Positions 1 through 7,219 of a stretch of DNA of 19,001 nucleotides are shown piece by piece. The stretch is taken from NCBI GenBank assembly GCA_028280915.1, contig JANQKX010000411.1, positions 1 to 19,001 of the forward strand, read 5' to 3'. Made by a program: the position numbers and the translations under genes. Each line of letters begins with the position of its first letter. The first letter of the stretch is position 1. The stretch comes from Kiloniellaceae bacterium (lineage in GTDB: Bacteria > Pseudomonadota > Alphaproteobacteria > Kiloniellales > Kiloniellaceae). Below the pieces are notes generated by a model, which was not told the DNA's origin, did not search any database, and was given only the letters and a program-made list of their open reading frames with translations.

Positions 1-1290
1 TCGCGCCCCTCCCTTCTGGTGCTCGACGGGCCCCCAACGGCCCTGGGCGTGACGACGCAGATCGAAGCGCTCAAGGGGTTCAAGACGCTGATCCGCGAAG
101 AAAAAGCGGCCGCGCTTTACGTCACGCACGATCTGTCGGCCGTGGCGCAGATCGCCGATCGTGTGGTGGTCCTGTACCGGGGAAAAATAGTGGAACAGGG
201 GCCGGTGGACCAGATCATTGGGCGGCCCGAGCACCCCTATACGAGACGGCTGATGGAGGCAGTGGCGCCCCGGATGTCCGCCGGCAAGGCCGCCTATATC
301 GATCAGGTCAAACGGCCAGACAGCCCGTCCATGGAGACCTGCAAGGTGACGGCCGGATACGGCAAGATCACCGACGGCCGATCGGCCATTCCCGTCCTGA
401 GCGATGTCGATCTGACACTGCCGAAGGGCCGTGTTCTGGGTGTGATCGGGGAATCCGGCTGCGGGAAATCCACCTTGGCGCGGGTCTTGGCGGGCCTTCA
501 TACCGCGGCGCGGGGCGAGGTCCTGCTGGATGGGGCTGTGCTTTCGCCGATTGTGTCGGAACGCTCCCGGCATCAGCTTCAGCGGGTGCAATTCATCTTT
601 CAAATGGCCGATACGGCCCTCAATCCGCGCCAGAGGATCGGCGACATCGTGGGCCGGCCACTCACCTTCTATCATGGCATGACGGCCAAGGCGCGGTGGG
701 ACGAAGTCGCACGTCTCCTCGATCTGGTCGAGTTGCCGGCCGCCTTTGCCCGGCGCTACCCAGGTGAATTGTCCGGCGGACAAAAACAGCGCGTCAGTCT
801 GGCCCGCGCCCTGGCTGCCCGGCCGGACGTGCTGCTGTGCGACGAGGTCACGAGCGCGCTGGACGCAATCGTCGGGGACAACGTGATCGCGCTGTTTAGA
901 TCGCTGCAAAAGAAGACCGGCGTTTCGATCGTGTTCATAAGCCACGATCTGTCCCTCGTGTCGTCTTTCGCCCATGACATCGCCGTGCTCTATGCCGGAC
1001 GGATCGTGGAGAAGGGGCCCGTGCAGCAGGTGCTGTCTCCGCCGTATCATCCCTATACGCGCCTTCTGATTGCCTCGGTGCCGGAGATGCGGATCGGCTG
1101 GCTGGAGGACACGGCGAATTCGCGCAGCGCGCTGGCCGCCAGCGGGCAAGCCGTCCGTCTTGCCGAGACCGGCTGCGCTTTTTTCAACCGCTGTCCGAGC
1201 GCGATAGGGGGCCTCTGCGATCAATCGGTGCCCAAGCTAAAACCGGTCCAAGCCAAGGGCCCCCATACCATCGCCTGCCATCTGCATTGA
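1..1290 (+). CDS. Fused oligopeptide ABC transporter ATPase (OppD-OppF type), 5' end missing
   Basis: This is the energising subunit of a peptide/nickel-type ABC importer, acting on the inner face of the membrane. The frame is open to the window edge, so the gene starts upstream. What remains is the end of a first nucleotide-binding domain (H-loop YVTHDLS, the HPYTRRL region) followed by a complete second one: Walker A GESGCGKST, Q-loop FIFQMADTALNPR, signature LSGGQKQR, Walker B LLCDEVTSALD and H-loop FISHDLS. It ends with the Cys-containing tail typical of OppD/DppF (CAFFNRCP...GLCD). The two-in-one arrangement is common in alphaproteobacteria. Oddity: the first domain's Walker B/D-loop reads LVLDGPPTALG where the family has LDEPTTALD, so the catalytic Glu and the D-loop Asp are both Gly. 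Substrate cannot be told, because permease and binding-protein genes are outside the window. Confidence 0.9.
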   Translation, partial: SRPSLLVLDGPPTALGVTTQIEALKGFKTLIREEKAAALYVTHDLSAVAQIADRVVVLYRGKIVEQGPVDQIIGRPEHPYTRRLMEAVAPRMSAGKAAYIDQVKRPDSPSMETCKVTAGYGKITDGRSAIPVLSDVDLTLPKGRVLGVIGESGCGKSTLARVLAGLHTAARGEVLLDGAVLSPIVSERSRHQLQRVQFIFQMADTALNPRQRIGDIVGRPLTFYHGMTAKARWDEVARLLDLVELPAAFARRYPGELSGGQKQRVSLARALAARPDVLLCDEVTSALDAIVGDNVIALFRSLQKKTGVSIVFISHDLSLVSSFAHDIAVLYAGRIVEKGPVQQVLSPPYHPYTRLLIASVPEMRIGWLEDTANSRSALAASGQAVRLAETGCAFFNRCPSAIGGLCDQSVPKLKPVQAKGPHTIACHLH

Positions 1291-1328
1291 TCGTTGTCTT
1301 CAGCATCCATGCTTCCCTTTTGAGAGGA

Positions 1329-1354
1329 CCGGCGGGGCCTTATGCCTTTGCCGG
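1329..1354 (+). terminator. Weak hairpin after the ABC ATPase gene
   Basis: CCGGC (1329-1333) can pair with GCCGG (1350-1354), and an inner GGGC can pair with GCCT, 38 bp after the ATPase stop. No T-run follows, so it is at best a Rho-independent terminator of poor quality. Low confidence. Confidence 0.2.
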
Positions 1355-1393
1355 ATCGAAATTCGTGAGGAGAATTGAGATAAATCTGGAAAT

Positions 1394-1429
1394 TTGATGT
1401 CATCGTATTGCAAATGATAATTATTCGCA
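1394..1429 (+). promoter_or_regulatory. Fur-family (Fur/Mur) box overlapping a sitA promoter
   Basis: Positions 1409-1429 form a 21-bp inverted repeat (TGCAAATGAT on the left, AATTATTCGCA running to the right edge) with only two mismatched position pairs. It contains the GATAATTATT core of Fur-family operators. A plausible promoter lies under it: -35 TTGATG at 1394-1399, 16-bp spacer, -10 GATAAT at 1416-1421. Metal-loaded Fur or Mur bound here would cover the -10 region and repress the metal-uptake operon downstream. The stretch is strikingly AT-rich against its surroundings. Whether the regulator is Fur (Fe) or Mur (Mn) cannot be decided here; the core does not look like a Zur site. Confidence 0.75.
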
Positions 1430-1549
1430 TTAAAAATAGATAAGCGGACTCAACGAATGGAATCCCATCTGTTTTGGCCGAGCGATGGAAACATCTATAA
1501 ATTGTAAAACATGTGCGCATTTAGTAAAAAACATAAATCGGAGACTAGG

Positions 1550-2548
1550 GTGCAAAAGGGCGAACGGCCTGTGGCCGGCACGACGGCGATGCACGAGGCT
1601 TTGCCAGGCTCGAAAGGGCCCGTCGATCCAATCAGCCCGCGGGTTTCGCGGCTGATCGGGTTCGTCCTGACTTTGGCCGTTTCGGTGTGCGTCCTGCTGC
1701 CGGTCCACGCCGATGCCGCCGAAAAGATGAAGGTCGTGACGACCTTCACGGTGATTGCCGACATGGCCGCCAATGTGGCAGGCGACGCGGCCGAGGTGGT
1801 GTCGATCACGAAACCGGGGGCGGAAATTCACGGCTACGAACCGACGCCGGGTGATTTGGTTCGGGCCTCCGATGCGGACTTGATCCTGTGGAACGGCCTG
1901 GGACTTGAGCTTTGGTTCGAACAGTTCCTCTCGAACCTGGGCGATCTGCCGTCGGTCACCGTTTCGGCGGGCATCGATCCGATTTCGATCAAATCGGGCG
2001 CCTACCAGGGCAAGCCCAATCCCCATGCCTGGATGGGTTATGACAACGCGCTCATCTATATCGACAATATCGCAGCGGCTTTCGCCGAGCAGGATCCCGC
2101 GAATACGCCGGTCTATGAAGCAAACGCCGCTGCCTATAAGGAAAGCCTGCGCCGGGCGATCGAGCCGCTGCACGATTTGATCGCCACGATTCCGTCCGCC
2201 CAGCGCTGGCTGGTCACCTGCGAAGGCGCGTTCAGCTATCTGGCGCGGGACTTCGGCATGCAGGAGCTTTACCTCTGGCCGATGAACGCCGATGAGGTCG
2301 GCACGCCGCAGCAGGTCCGTCGGGTCATCGATACCGTTCGGGCCAACCATATCCCCGCGGTTTTCTGCGAGAGCACGGTCAATGTGGCGCCGGCCCAACA
2401 GGTGGCGCGAGAAACCGAGGCCCGCTATGGCGGTGTGCTCTATGTGGATTCGTTGAGCGAAGACGGCGGGCCGGTCCCGACTTATCTGGACTTGTTGCAC
2501 GTGACCACCCAGACCGTGGTCGACGGGCTCGCCTCGGCCATGAACTAA
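1550..2548 (+). CDS. sitA: Mn/Fe ABC transporter, periplasmic metal-binding protein (SitA type)
   Basis: Cluster A-1/ZnuA-like solute-binding protein that captures Mn2+ or Fe2+ in the periplasm for the SitBCD transporter. The four metal ligands of the SitA/PsaA group are present: His94 (EIHGYEPTP), His159 (NPHAWMG), Glu225 (TCEGAFSYL) and Asp300 (YVDSLSEDGG). There is no His-rich loop of the kind found in ZnuA, and PTYLDLLH near the C-terminus is typical of the Mn/Fe branch. A Sec signal peptide is visible (hydrophobic LIGFVLTLAVSVCVLL, cleavage near HADA). I chose GTG at 1550 because GGAG (1540-1543) lies 6 nt before it. An in-frame ATG at 1511 would add 13 residues but has no good ribosome site. 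Even so, about 30 residues precede the hydrophobic core, which is long. First gene of a four-gene operon. Confidence 0.9.
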   Translation: MQKGERPVAGTTAMHEALPGSKGPVDPISPRVSRLIGFVLTLAVSVCVLLPVHADAAEKMKVVTTFTVIADMAANVAGDAAEVVSITKPGAEIHGYEPTPGDLVRASDADLILWNGLGLELWFEQFLSNLGDLPSVTVSAGIDPISIKSGAYQGKPNPHAWMGYDNALIYIDNIAAAFAEQDPANTPVYEANAAAYKESLRRAIEPLHDLIATIPSAQRWLVTCEGAFSYLARDFGMQELYLWPMNADEVGTPQQVRRVIDTVRANHIPAVFCESTVNVAPAQQVARETEARYGGVLYVDSLSEDGGPVPTYLDLLHVTTQTVVDGLASAMN

Positions 2549-2575
2549 GCCTAAGTACTGGCCTGAGGAGAAGCA

Positions 2576-3478
2576 ATGTCCCTTGCGGAGGTAAACCAAG
2601 AACGGCAAGGATTGGCGCCATCCATCGACGGCGCCGGCATTGATGTGCGCCATGTGACACTGACCTACCGGAACGGGCACACGGCGATTCGGGATGCCAG
2701 CTTCGCGCTGCCCATGGGAGTCATCGCGGCCCTGGTCGGCGTGAATGGTTCAGGTAAATCCACACTGTTTCGGGCGGTTATGGGGTTCTTGCCCCTTGCC
2801 CAGGGCGAGATCCGCATTCTGTCACTGCCCGTGAACGAGGCGCTGAAGCGTAACTTGGTCACCTTCGTGCCCCAGTCGGAAGAGGTGGACTGGAACTTCC
2901 CGGTGCTGGTGGAAGACGTGGTGATGATGGGCCGGTACGGCCACATGGGGATGCTTCGCCGGCCGAAGGCGGCGGATCATGAGGCGGTCATGGCGGCGCT
3001 GTGCCGCGTCAACATGCAGGACTTTCGAAAGCGCCAGATCGGCGAGTTGTCCGGCGGGCAGCGCAAGCGCGTTTTCCTGGCCAGGGCCTTGGCGCAAAAC
3101 GCGACCGTGATCCTGCTTGATGAGCCCTTTACGGGCGTGGATGTGCAAACCGAGGAGCGGATTATCGCCCTGTTGCGGGATTTGCGCGAGGAGGGCCGGA
3201 TCGTCCTGATTTCGACCCATAACCTGGGGACCGTTCCGGAGTATTGCGACCAGGCGGTCCTGGTGCGCGGAACGGTCCTGGAATACGGGCCGACGGAGAC
3301 GACCTTCACATCAAATAACTTGAAGCGCACTTTTGGCGGTGTGCTGCGGCATTTCACGATCAGCGCCCAAACGCTGCACACCGACGGCGACGACCGCCAG
3401 GTTACCATCCTGACCGATGACGAACGTCCCTTCGTGCAGTACGGCGACGAGGTGCAGAAAGCAAACGATCAACCATGA
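2576..3478 (+). CDS. sitB: Mn/Fe ABC transporter, ATPase (SitB type)
   Basis: Cytoplasmic ATPase that powers the SitCD permease. All ABC motifs are intact: Walker A GVNGSGKST (about 55-63), Q-loop Gln100, signature LSGGQRKR (158-165), Walker B VILLDEP with Asp182/Glu183, D-loop GVD, H-loop His215 (ISTHN). The VPQSEEVDWNFPV segment after the Q-loop is characteristic of the SitB/MntB/YfeB branch. At 300 residues the length is typical. GAGGAG at 2565-2570 supports ATG 2576. The gene follows sitA by 27 bp and its TGA stop overlaps the next gene's start as ATGA, implying translational coupling. Confidence 0.93.
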   Translation: MSLAEVNQERQGLAPSIDGAGIDVRHVTLTYRNGHTAIRDASFALPMGVIAALVGVNGSGKSTLFRAVMGFLPLAQGEIRILSLPVNEALKRNLVTFVPQSEEVDWNFPVLVEDVVMMGRYGHMGMLRRPKAADHEAVMAALCRVNMQDFRKRQIGELSGGQRKRVFLARALAQNATVILLDEPFTGVDVQTEERIIALLRDLREEGRIVLISTHNLGTVPEYCDQAVLVRGTVLEYGPTETTFTSNNLKRTFGGVLRHFTISAQTLHTDGDDRQVTILTDDERPFVQYGDEVQKANDQP

Positions 3479-4362
3479 CCGGCGGCCTGCTGGAGCCTTT
3501 TTCCTATAGCTACATGGTCAACGCCATGTGGGTGTCGGCCTTGGTCGGTGGTGTTTGCGCGTTCCTGTCGGTCTATTTGATGTTGAAGGGCTGGTCGCTG
3601 ATCGGTGACGCCCTGTCCCATTCCGTGGTGCCGGGCGTCGCGGGCGCCTTCATATTGGGCTTGCCCTTTTCGCTCGGCGCTTTTCTTGCTGGCGGTTTGG
3701 CGGCGGCCAGCATGTTGTTTCTCAGCGAACGGTCGGGCCTGAAGGTCGACGTGGTGGTCGGACTGATCTTCACGTCATTTTTCGGGCTCGGCCTGTTCAT
3801 GATTTCCATCAACCCGGTCGCCGTCGACGTGCGCACGATTACCATGGGCAACATTCTCGCGGTGTCGCCCGGCGACCTGCTGCAGCTGGTTGTTATTTGC
3901 TGCGTGTCCTTTGCGGTTCTGATCTTCAAGTGGAAGGACTTGATGTTGACCTTCTTTGACGAGGATCACGCCCGTGGGGTCGGTTTGCGGCCCCGGCTCC
4001 TGAAGGCGCTCTTTTTCGCGCTTCTTTCCGCCTGTATCGTCGCCGCCATGCAGACCGTCGGTGCTTTCCTCGTGATCGCCATGGTGATCACCCCGGGGGC
4101 GACCGCCTATTTGTTGTGCAATGGGTTTCGTCGGCTGATTCTGGTGTCGGTCGCCATCGGGTCGAGCACCAGTTTTGTCGGTGCCTATATCAGTTACTTT
4201 CTGGACGGTGCGACCGGCGGCATCATCGTGACGCTGCAGACCTTGGTCTTTCTCATTGCCTTCGCCGGCGTGTTAGTATCCAGGCCGTCGGCGGTCCACC
4301 GGCTGTTTCGGCGCGGCAGCACCTCATCCCAGCGCCGCACAGCCGGCCAGCCGCTCTGTTGA
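3475..4362 (+). CDS. sitC: Mn/Fe ABC transporter, first permease (SitC type)
   Basis: Polytopic inner-membrane subunit of the ABC-3 (ZnuB/SitC) permease family, which forms the metal channel with SitD. Eight or nine hydrophobic segments are visible. The family motif GDALSHSVVPG lies near residue 43, and the TVGAFLVIAMVITPGATAYLL segment matches the coupling region of the family. It begins in the ATGA overlap with sitB. The C-terminal tail (HRLFRRGSTSSQ...) is hydrophilic and probably cytoplasmic. Two permease genes with one ATPase and one binding protein is the SitABCD/YfeABCD/MntABCD layout; ZnuABC systems have one permease. Confidence 0.92.
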   Translation: MTGGLLEPFSYSYMVNAMWVSALVGGVCAFLSVYLMLKGWSLIGDALSHSVVPGVAGAFILGLPFSLGAFLAGGLAAASMLFLSERSGLKVDVVVGLIFTSFFGLGLFMISINPVAVDVRTITMGNILAVSPGDLLQLVVICCVSFAVLIFKWKDLMLTFFDEDHARGVGLRPRLLKALFFALLSACIVAAMQTVGAFLVIAMVITPGATAYLLCNGFRRLILVSVAIGSSTSFVGAYISYFLDGATGGIIVTLQTLVFLIAFAGVLVSRPSAVHRLFRRGSTSSQRRTAGQPLC

Positions 4363-4376
4363 CCGGGGCGGCGGCG

Positions 4377-5228
4377 ATGGACTTTGATACCCTTCTGGCA
4401 CCGTTCCAATTCGGTTTCATGCGTGAGGCCTTTCTGGTGTCCGTCTTCGTCGCGGTGCCGGCGGCGCTTGTGTCCTGCTTTCTGGTCGTGAAAGGCTGGG
4501 CGTTGATGGGCGACGCCGTTAGCCACGCTGTGCTGCCGGGTGTGGTGCTTGCCTATGTTCTGGGATTGCCGCTGGTGCTCGGCGCCTTTGTCGCCGGCAT
4601 CACCTGCGCCCTGGCGTCGGGTTTCATTTCCGACCGCAGCCGGGTCAAGCGGGACACTGCGATGGGCGTCGTGTTTTCGGGCATGTTCGGCTTCGGGCTC
4701 GTCCTCTATGCCATGGTCGAGACGAACGTGCATCTGGATCATATTCTGTTCGGCAACTTGCTTGGCATAGAGCCGGACGACTTGTGGACCACTGGGATCA
4801 TTTCGGTCCTGGTCTGCGCCGGTATTGCGTTAAAATGGCGCGATTTGATGATGTTCGTTTTCGATCCGGCGCAGGTTCGGGTGGCGGGCCTTTCCAACGG
4901 TGTCCTGCATTACGCCTTGTTGTCGGCCATGTCGCTCACCATCGTCGCCACGCTGGCGGCCACCGGTTTGATCCTGGCGATCGGCCTTGTCATAGCGCCG
5001 GGGGCCATTGCCTTTCTGCTTGTGCGCCGCTTCGGGACAATGTTGCTGGTGGCGGTGCTGATTTGCCTGGTGTCCATGTTCGCCGGCATCTATCTCAGCT
5101 TTTTCATCGACAGTGCCCCCGCGCCGACCATTGTCCTGATCCTGACCGGGTTGTTTCTGATCGCGTTCACACGCCGTCAAATGAAGCTTTGCCTGCTTCG
5201 GTCTTTGCGTCACACCTCCCCTGACTGA
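4377..5228 (+). CDS. sitD: Mn/Fe ABC transporter, second permease (SitD type)
   Basis: Second ABC-3 family permease, homologous to the preceding gene. MREAFLVSVFVAVPAALVSCFLV is followed by GDAVSHAVLPG, and later ATGLILAIGLVIAPGAIAFLL, each aligning with the same position in SitC. The frame stays open upstream to 4116, but that extension overlaps sitC and is not protein-like, so ATG 4377 is chosen. It starts 14 bp after the sitC stop, with GGGGCGG as a modest ribosome site. The product is 283 aa, usual for the family, with eight or nine membrane segments. Last gene of the operon. Confidence 0.9.
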   Translation: MDFDTLLAPFQFGFMREAFLVSVFVAVPAALVSCFLVVKGWALMGDAVSHAVLPGVVLAYVLGLPLVLGAFVAGITCALASGFISDRSRVKRDTAMGVVFSGMFGFGLVLYAMVETNVHLDHILFGNLLGIEPDDLWTTGIISVLVCAGIALKWRDLMMFVFDPAQVRVAGLSNGVLHYALLSAMSLTIVATLAATGLILAIGLVIAPGAIAFLLVRRFGTMLLVAVLICLVSMFAGIYLSFFIDSAPAPTIVLILTGLFLIAFTRRQMKLCLLRSLRHTSPD

Positions 5229-5280
5229 CCGGTAGGGCGGGACAAGGAAAACCCGCCAAAAAAGGGAAAATCGGTTAAAA

Positions 5281-5341
5281 ACGGAAGGTTCAGGAATTTG
5301 ATTGTGACAATGAGCTGAATCAACGCAAAACTACCTTCCGT
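5281..5341 (+). repeat. Nested inverted repeats in the aspT leader
   Basis: A perfect 9-bp pair, ACGGAAGGT (5281-5289) and ACCTTCCGT (5333-5341), encloses a second perfect pair, TTGATT (5298-5303) and AATCAA (5318-5323), with near-equal internal spacers of 8 and 9 nt. The resulting two-tier stem-loop would sit about 80 nt before the aspT start. It has no U-run, so it is not an intrinsic terminator. It may be a structured mRNA leader or a protein-binding site. This gap (5229-5422) otherwise holds only a short GGCGGG/CCCGCC pair (5236-5257). Confidence 0.45.
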
Positions 5342-5422
5342 GAATATGGTAGGCAGGCCCATTCGGCTGGGACGGCGGGGTCCGCCTGATCGATTTGGCA
5401 TGAAGCGGGGGAACCAGATCAC

Positions 5423-7129
5423 ATGCACATGATCGGCCAGCTATTCGATGCGATCCCGATCTTAGCCCTGTTTATCACCATCGCACTGGGGTACCTGGTC
5501 GGAAAATTCAAGGTGGGGCGCTTTGTCTTGGGCGGCATCGCCGGCACGCTCATCGTCGGGGTCCTCATCGGCCAATTGGGCGTCAAAATCGACAGCAGCA
5601 TCAAAACCTTGTTTTTCGCGCTTTTTATCTATGCGGTGGGCTATCAAGGCGGGCCGCAGTTTTTTCATGCTTTGAACCGGCAGTCCCTGAACGAGCTGGC
5701 CTCGGCGTTTTTCATGTGCCTGGTCGGCCTGTTCTGCGTCTTGTTCGCCGCCTGGGCCTTTGATCTGGATCGGGGCACCGCGGCAGGCCTCGCCGCCGGC
5801 GGCTTGACCCAATCCGCGATCATCGGCACCAGCGGCGGCGCCATTGCAAATCTCGGGCTCTCGGCGGAGATGACCCAGAAGCTGGAGACCAACGTGGCCG
5901 TGGGATATGCGGTGACCTACATCTTCGGTTCTCTCGGCCCCATCATCATGGCCACATGGTTTTTTCCCATGATCATGAAGTGGGATATTCGCGCGGCGGC
6001 GCTGAAGCGCGCCAAGGAGATGGCCGGCGGCAAAGCCACTCTGGAGCCCGGTCAATTCAACGCCGCGCGCCGGGTGGTGACACGGTTCTATCGCATCGTC
6101 GATGATAGTAAGGCGCGCGGCCAGGGGGTTTTGGCTATCGACGGCCAGCTTTCCGACGTGGCGGTCGAGGCGGTCATCAGAGAGGGGGCGGCGCTTACCC
6201 TGACCGACGACACGACGGTCGAAACGGGCGATGTGGTCGGCGTCACCGGCGAACTGGTCCTGATGCGGTCCATGGAGGGGTTCTTCGGGCCGGAAACGGT
6301 GGCGCCGAGCGGCTTCGAGTTGATCGAAGAGAGCCGGGATGTGGTTCTCACCAATCGGGCGTACTTTGGGCGAGATCTGCAAGAGGTGCATGACGGCTTG
6401 GGAATTGAAACCCGTCATGGCGTGTTCCTGGTGTCCGCCCGGCGCTTGGGCCGGGAGTTGCCGTTACTGCCGAAACTCAAGCTGCGCCGCGGCGACGAGT
6501 TGTGCTGTATCGGCGCACCCAAAGACCTGGACCGGGTGCAAAAACTGCTGGGCTATCGAATTTCGGCCGCCGCCATCACGGATTTTGTCTTTTTCGGGCT
6601 GGGCCTGACGGTGGGCTACTTGATCGGTTTGATCGATTTTACGGTGGGCGGCGTTCCGGTGACGGTCGGCACGGGCGGCGGCTGCCTGCTTTCCGGCTTG
6701 TTTTTTGGCTGGCTGCACGCGACGCACCGCCGCTTCGCCGCCCTGCCGACGGGTGCGTCCAACTTCTTGCGTGATTTCGGGCTTGCGGTATTTGTCGGCG
6801 TGGTCGGGATCTCGGCCGGGCCCCAGGCTCTGGTCACCATGAAGGAATTCGGCGCGACCCTCTTGTTGCTCGGGGTCGCCGTCACCTTGATTCCCCAACT
6901 CCTGGTGTTCTTTTTCTCCTACTATGTGCTTAGGATCCAGGATCCCATCGAGGCGCTGGGGTGCCTGGTCGGTGGACGCAGCGCCAACCCGGGCTTCGCG
7001 GCCCTGTTGGAAAAGGCCGGCAACGCCACGCCCGTGGTCTCTTTCACCGTCACCTACGCGGTCGCTAATGTGCTGCTGACACTTTGGGGCCCGCTGATCA
7101 TTGGCTTGATCACCAAAAACCCGTCCTAG
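5423..7129 (+). CDS. aspT: Aspartate:alanine antiporter, AspT/AAEX family
   Basis: Inner-membrane exchanger that imports aspartate and exports alanine; paired with a decarboxylase this exchange is electrogenic and yields proton-motive force. The architecture is that of AspT/YidE/YbjL proteins: a membrane half (about 1-190, with GGLTQSAIIGTSGGAIANLG at 126-145), a cytoplasmic region with two RCK_C (TrkA-C)-like domains (about 205-375), and a second membrane half (about 380-568, with GGGCLLSGLFFGWL, LRDFGLAVFVGVVGISAGP and GGRSANPGFAALLEKAGN). At 568 aa it has the usual length. GGGGGA at about 5407-5412 supports ATG 5423; an alternative ATG lies at 5429. The substrate call rests on the aspD gene immediately downstream, since other members of the family are uncharacterised. 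Confidence 0.88.
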   Translation: MHMIGQLFDAIPILALFITIALGYLVGKFKVGRFVLGGIAGTLIVGVLIGQLGVKIDSSIKTLFFALFIYAVGYQGGPQFFHALNRQSLNELASAFFMCLVGLFCVLFAAWAFDLDRGTAAGLAAGGLTQSAIIGTSGGAIANLGLSAEMTQKLETNVAVGYAVTYIFGSLGPIIMATWFFPMIMKWDIRAAALKRAKEMAGGKATLEPGQFNAARRVVTRFYRIVDDSKARGQGVLAIDGQLSDVAVEAVIREGAALTLTDDTTVETGDVVGVTGELVLMRSMEGFFGPETVAPSGFELIEESRDVVLTNRAYFGRDLQEVHDGLGIETRHGVFLVSARRLGRELPLLPKLKLRRGDELCCIGAPKDLDRVQKLLGYRISAAAITDFVFFGLGLTVGYLIGLIDFTVGGVPVTVGTGGGCLLSGLFFGWLHATHRRFAALPTGASNFLRDFGLAVFVGVVGISAGPQALVTMKEFGATLLLLGVAVTLIPQLLVFFFSYYVLRIQDPIEALGCLVGGRSANPGFAALLEKAGNATPVVSFTVTYAVANVLLTLWGPLIIGLITKNPS

Positions 7130-7141
7130 TGTCCCGAATCA

Positions 7142-7181
7142 GAAGTTCGTAGTATCAGATGGCAAGCATCGAACGAACTTC
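7142..7181 (+). repeat. Stem-loop between aspT and aspD
   Basis: GAAGTTCGT (7142-7150) and ACGAACTTC (7173-7181) form a perfect 9-bp inverted repeat. GATG (7158-7161) and CATC (7167-7170) add a small inner stem around GCAAG. It lies in the 90-bp spacer between the two genes and has no T-run. Possible roles are an RNA processing or stability element, or a member of a dispersed palindromic repeat family. Confidence 0.45.
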
Positions 7182-7219
7182 AAATCCACCACACTAGCGG
7201 GTAAACAACAGGAGTTCCC

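Noticed and set aside
1430..2680. Long minus-strand frame (416 codons) opposite sitA
   Set aside because: It is the complement of a well-supported binding protein with all metal ligands, and its translation is Arg/His-rich with no recognisable fold.
4116..4376. Upstream extension of sitD
   Set aside because: It overlaps the sitC coding sequence in another frame and reads as Arg/His-rich shadow; family members begin near ATG 4377.
5236..5257. GGCGGG/CCCGCC hairpin after sitD as an intrinsic terminator
   Set aside because: It is followed by an A-run on the plus strand, not a T-run, and the stem is only 6 bp.
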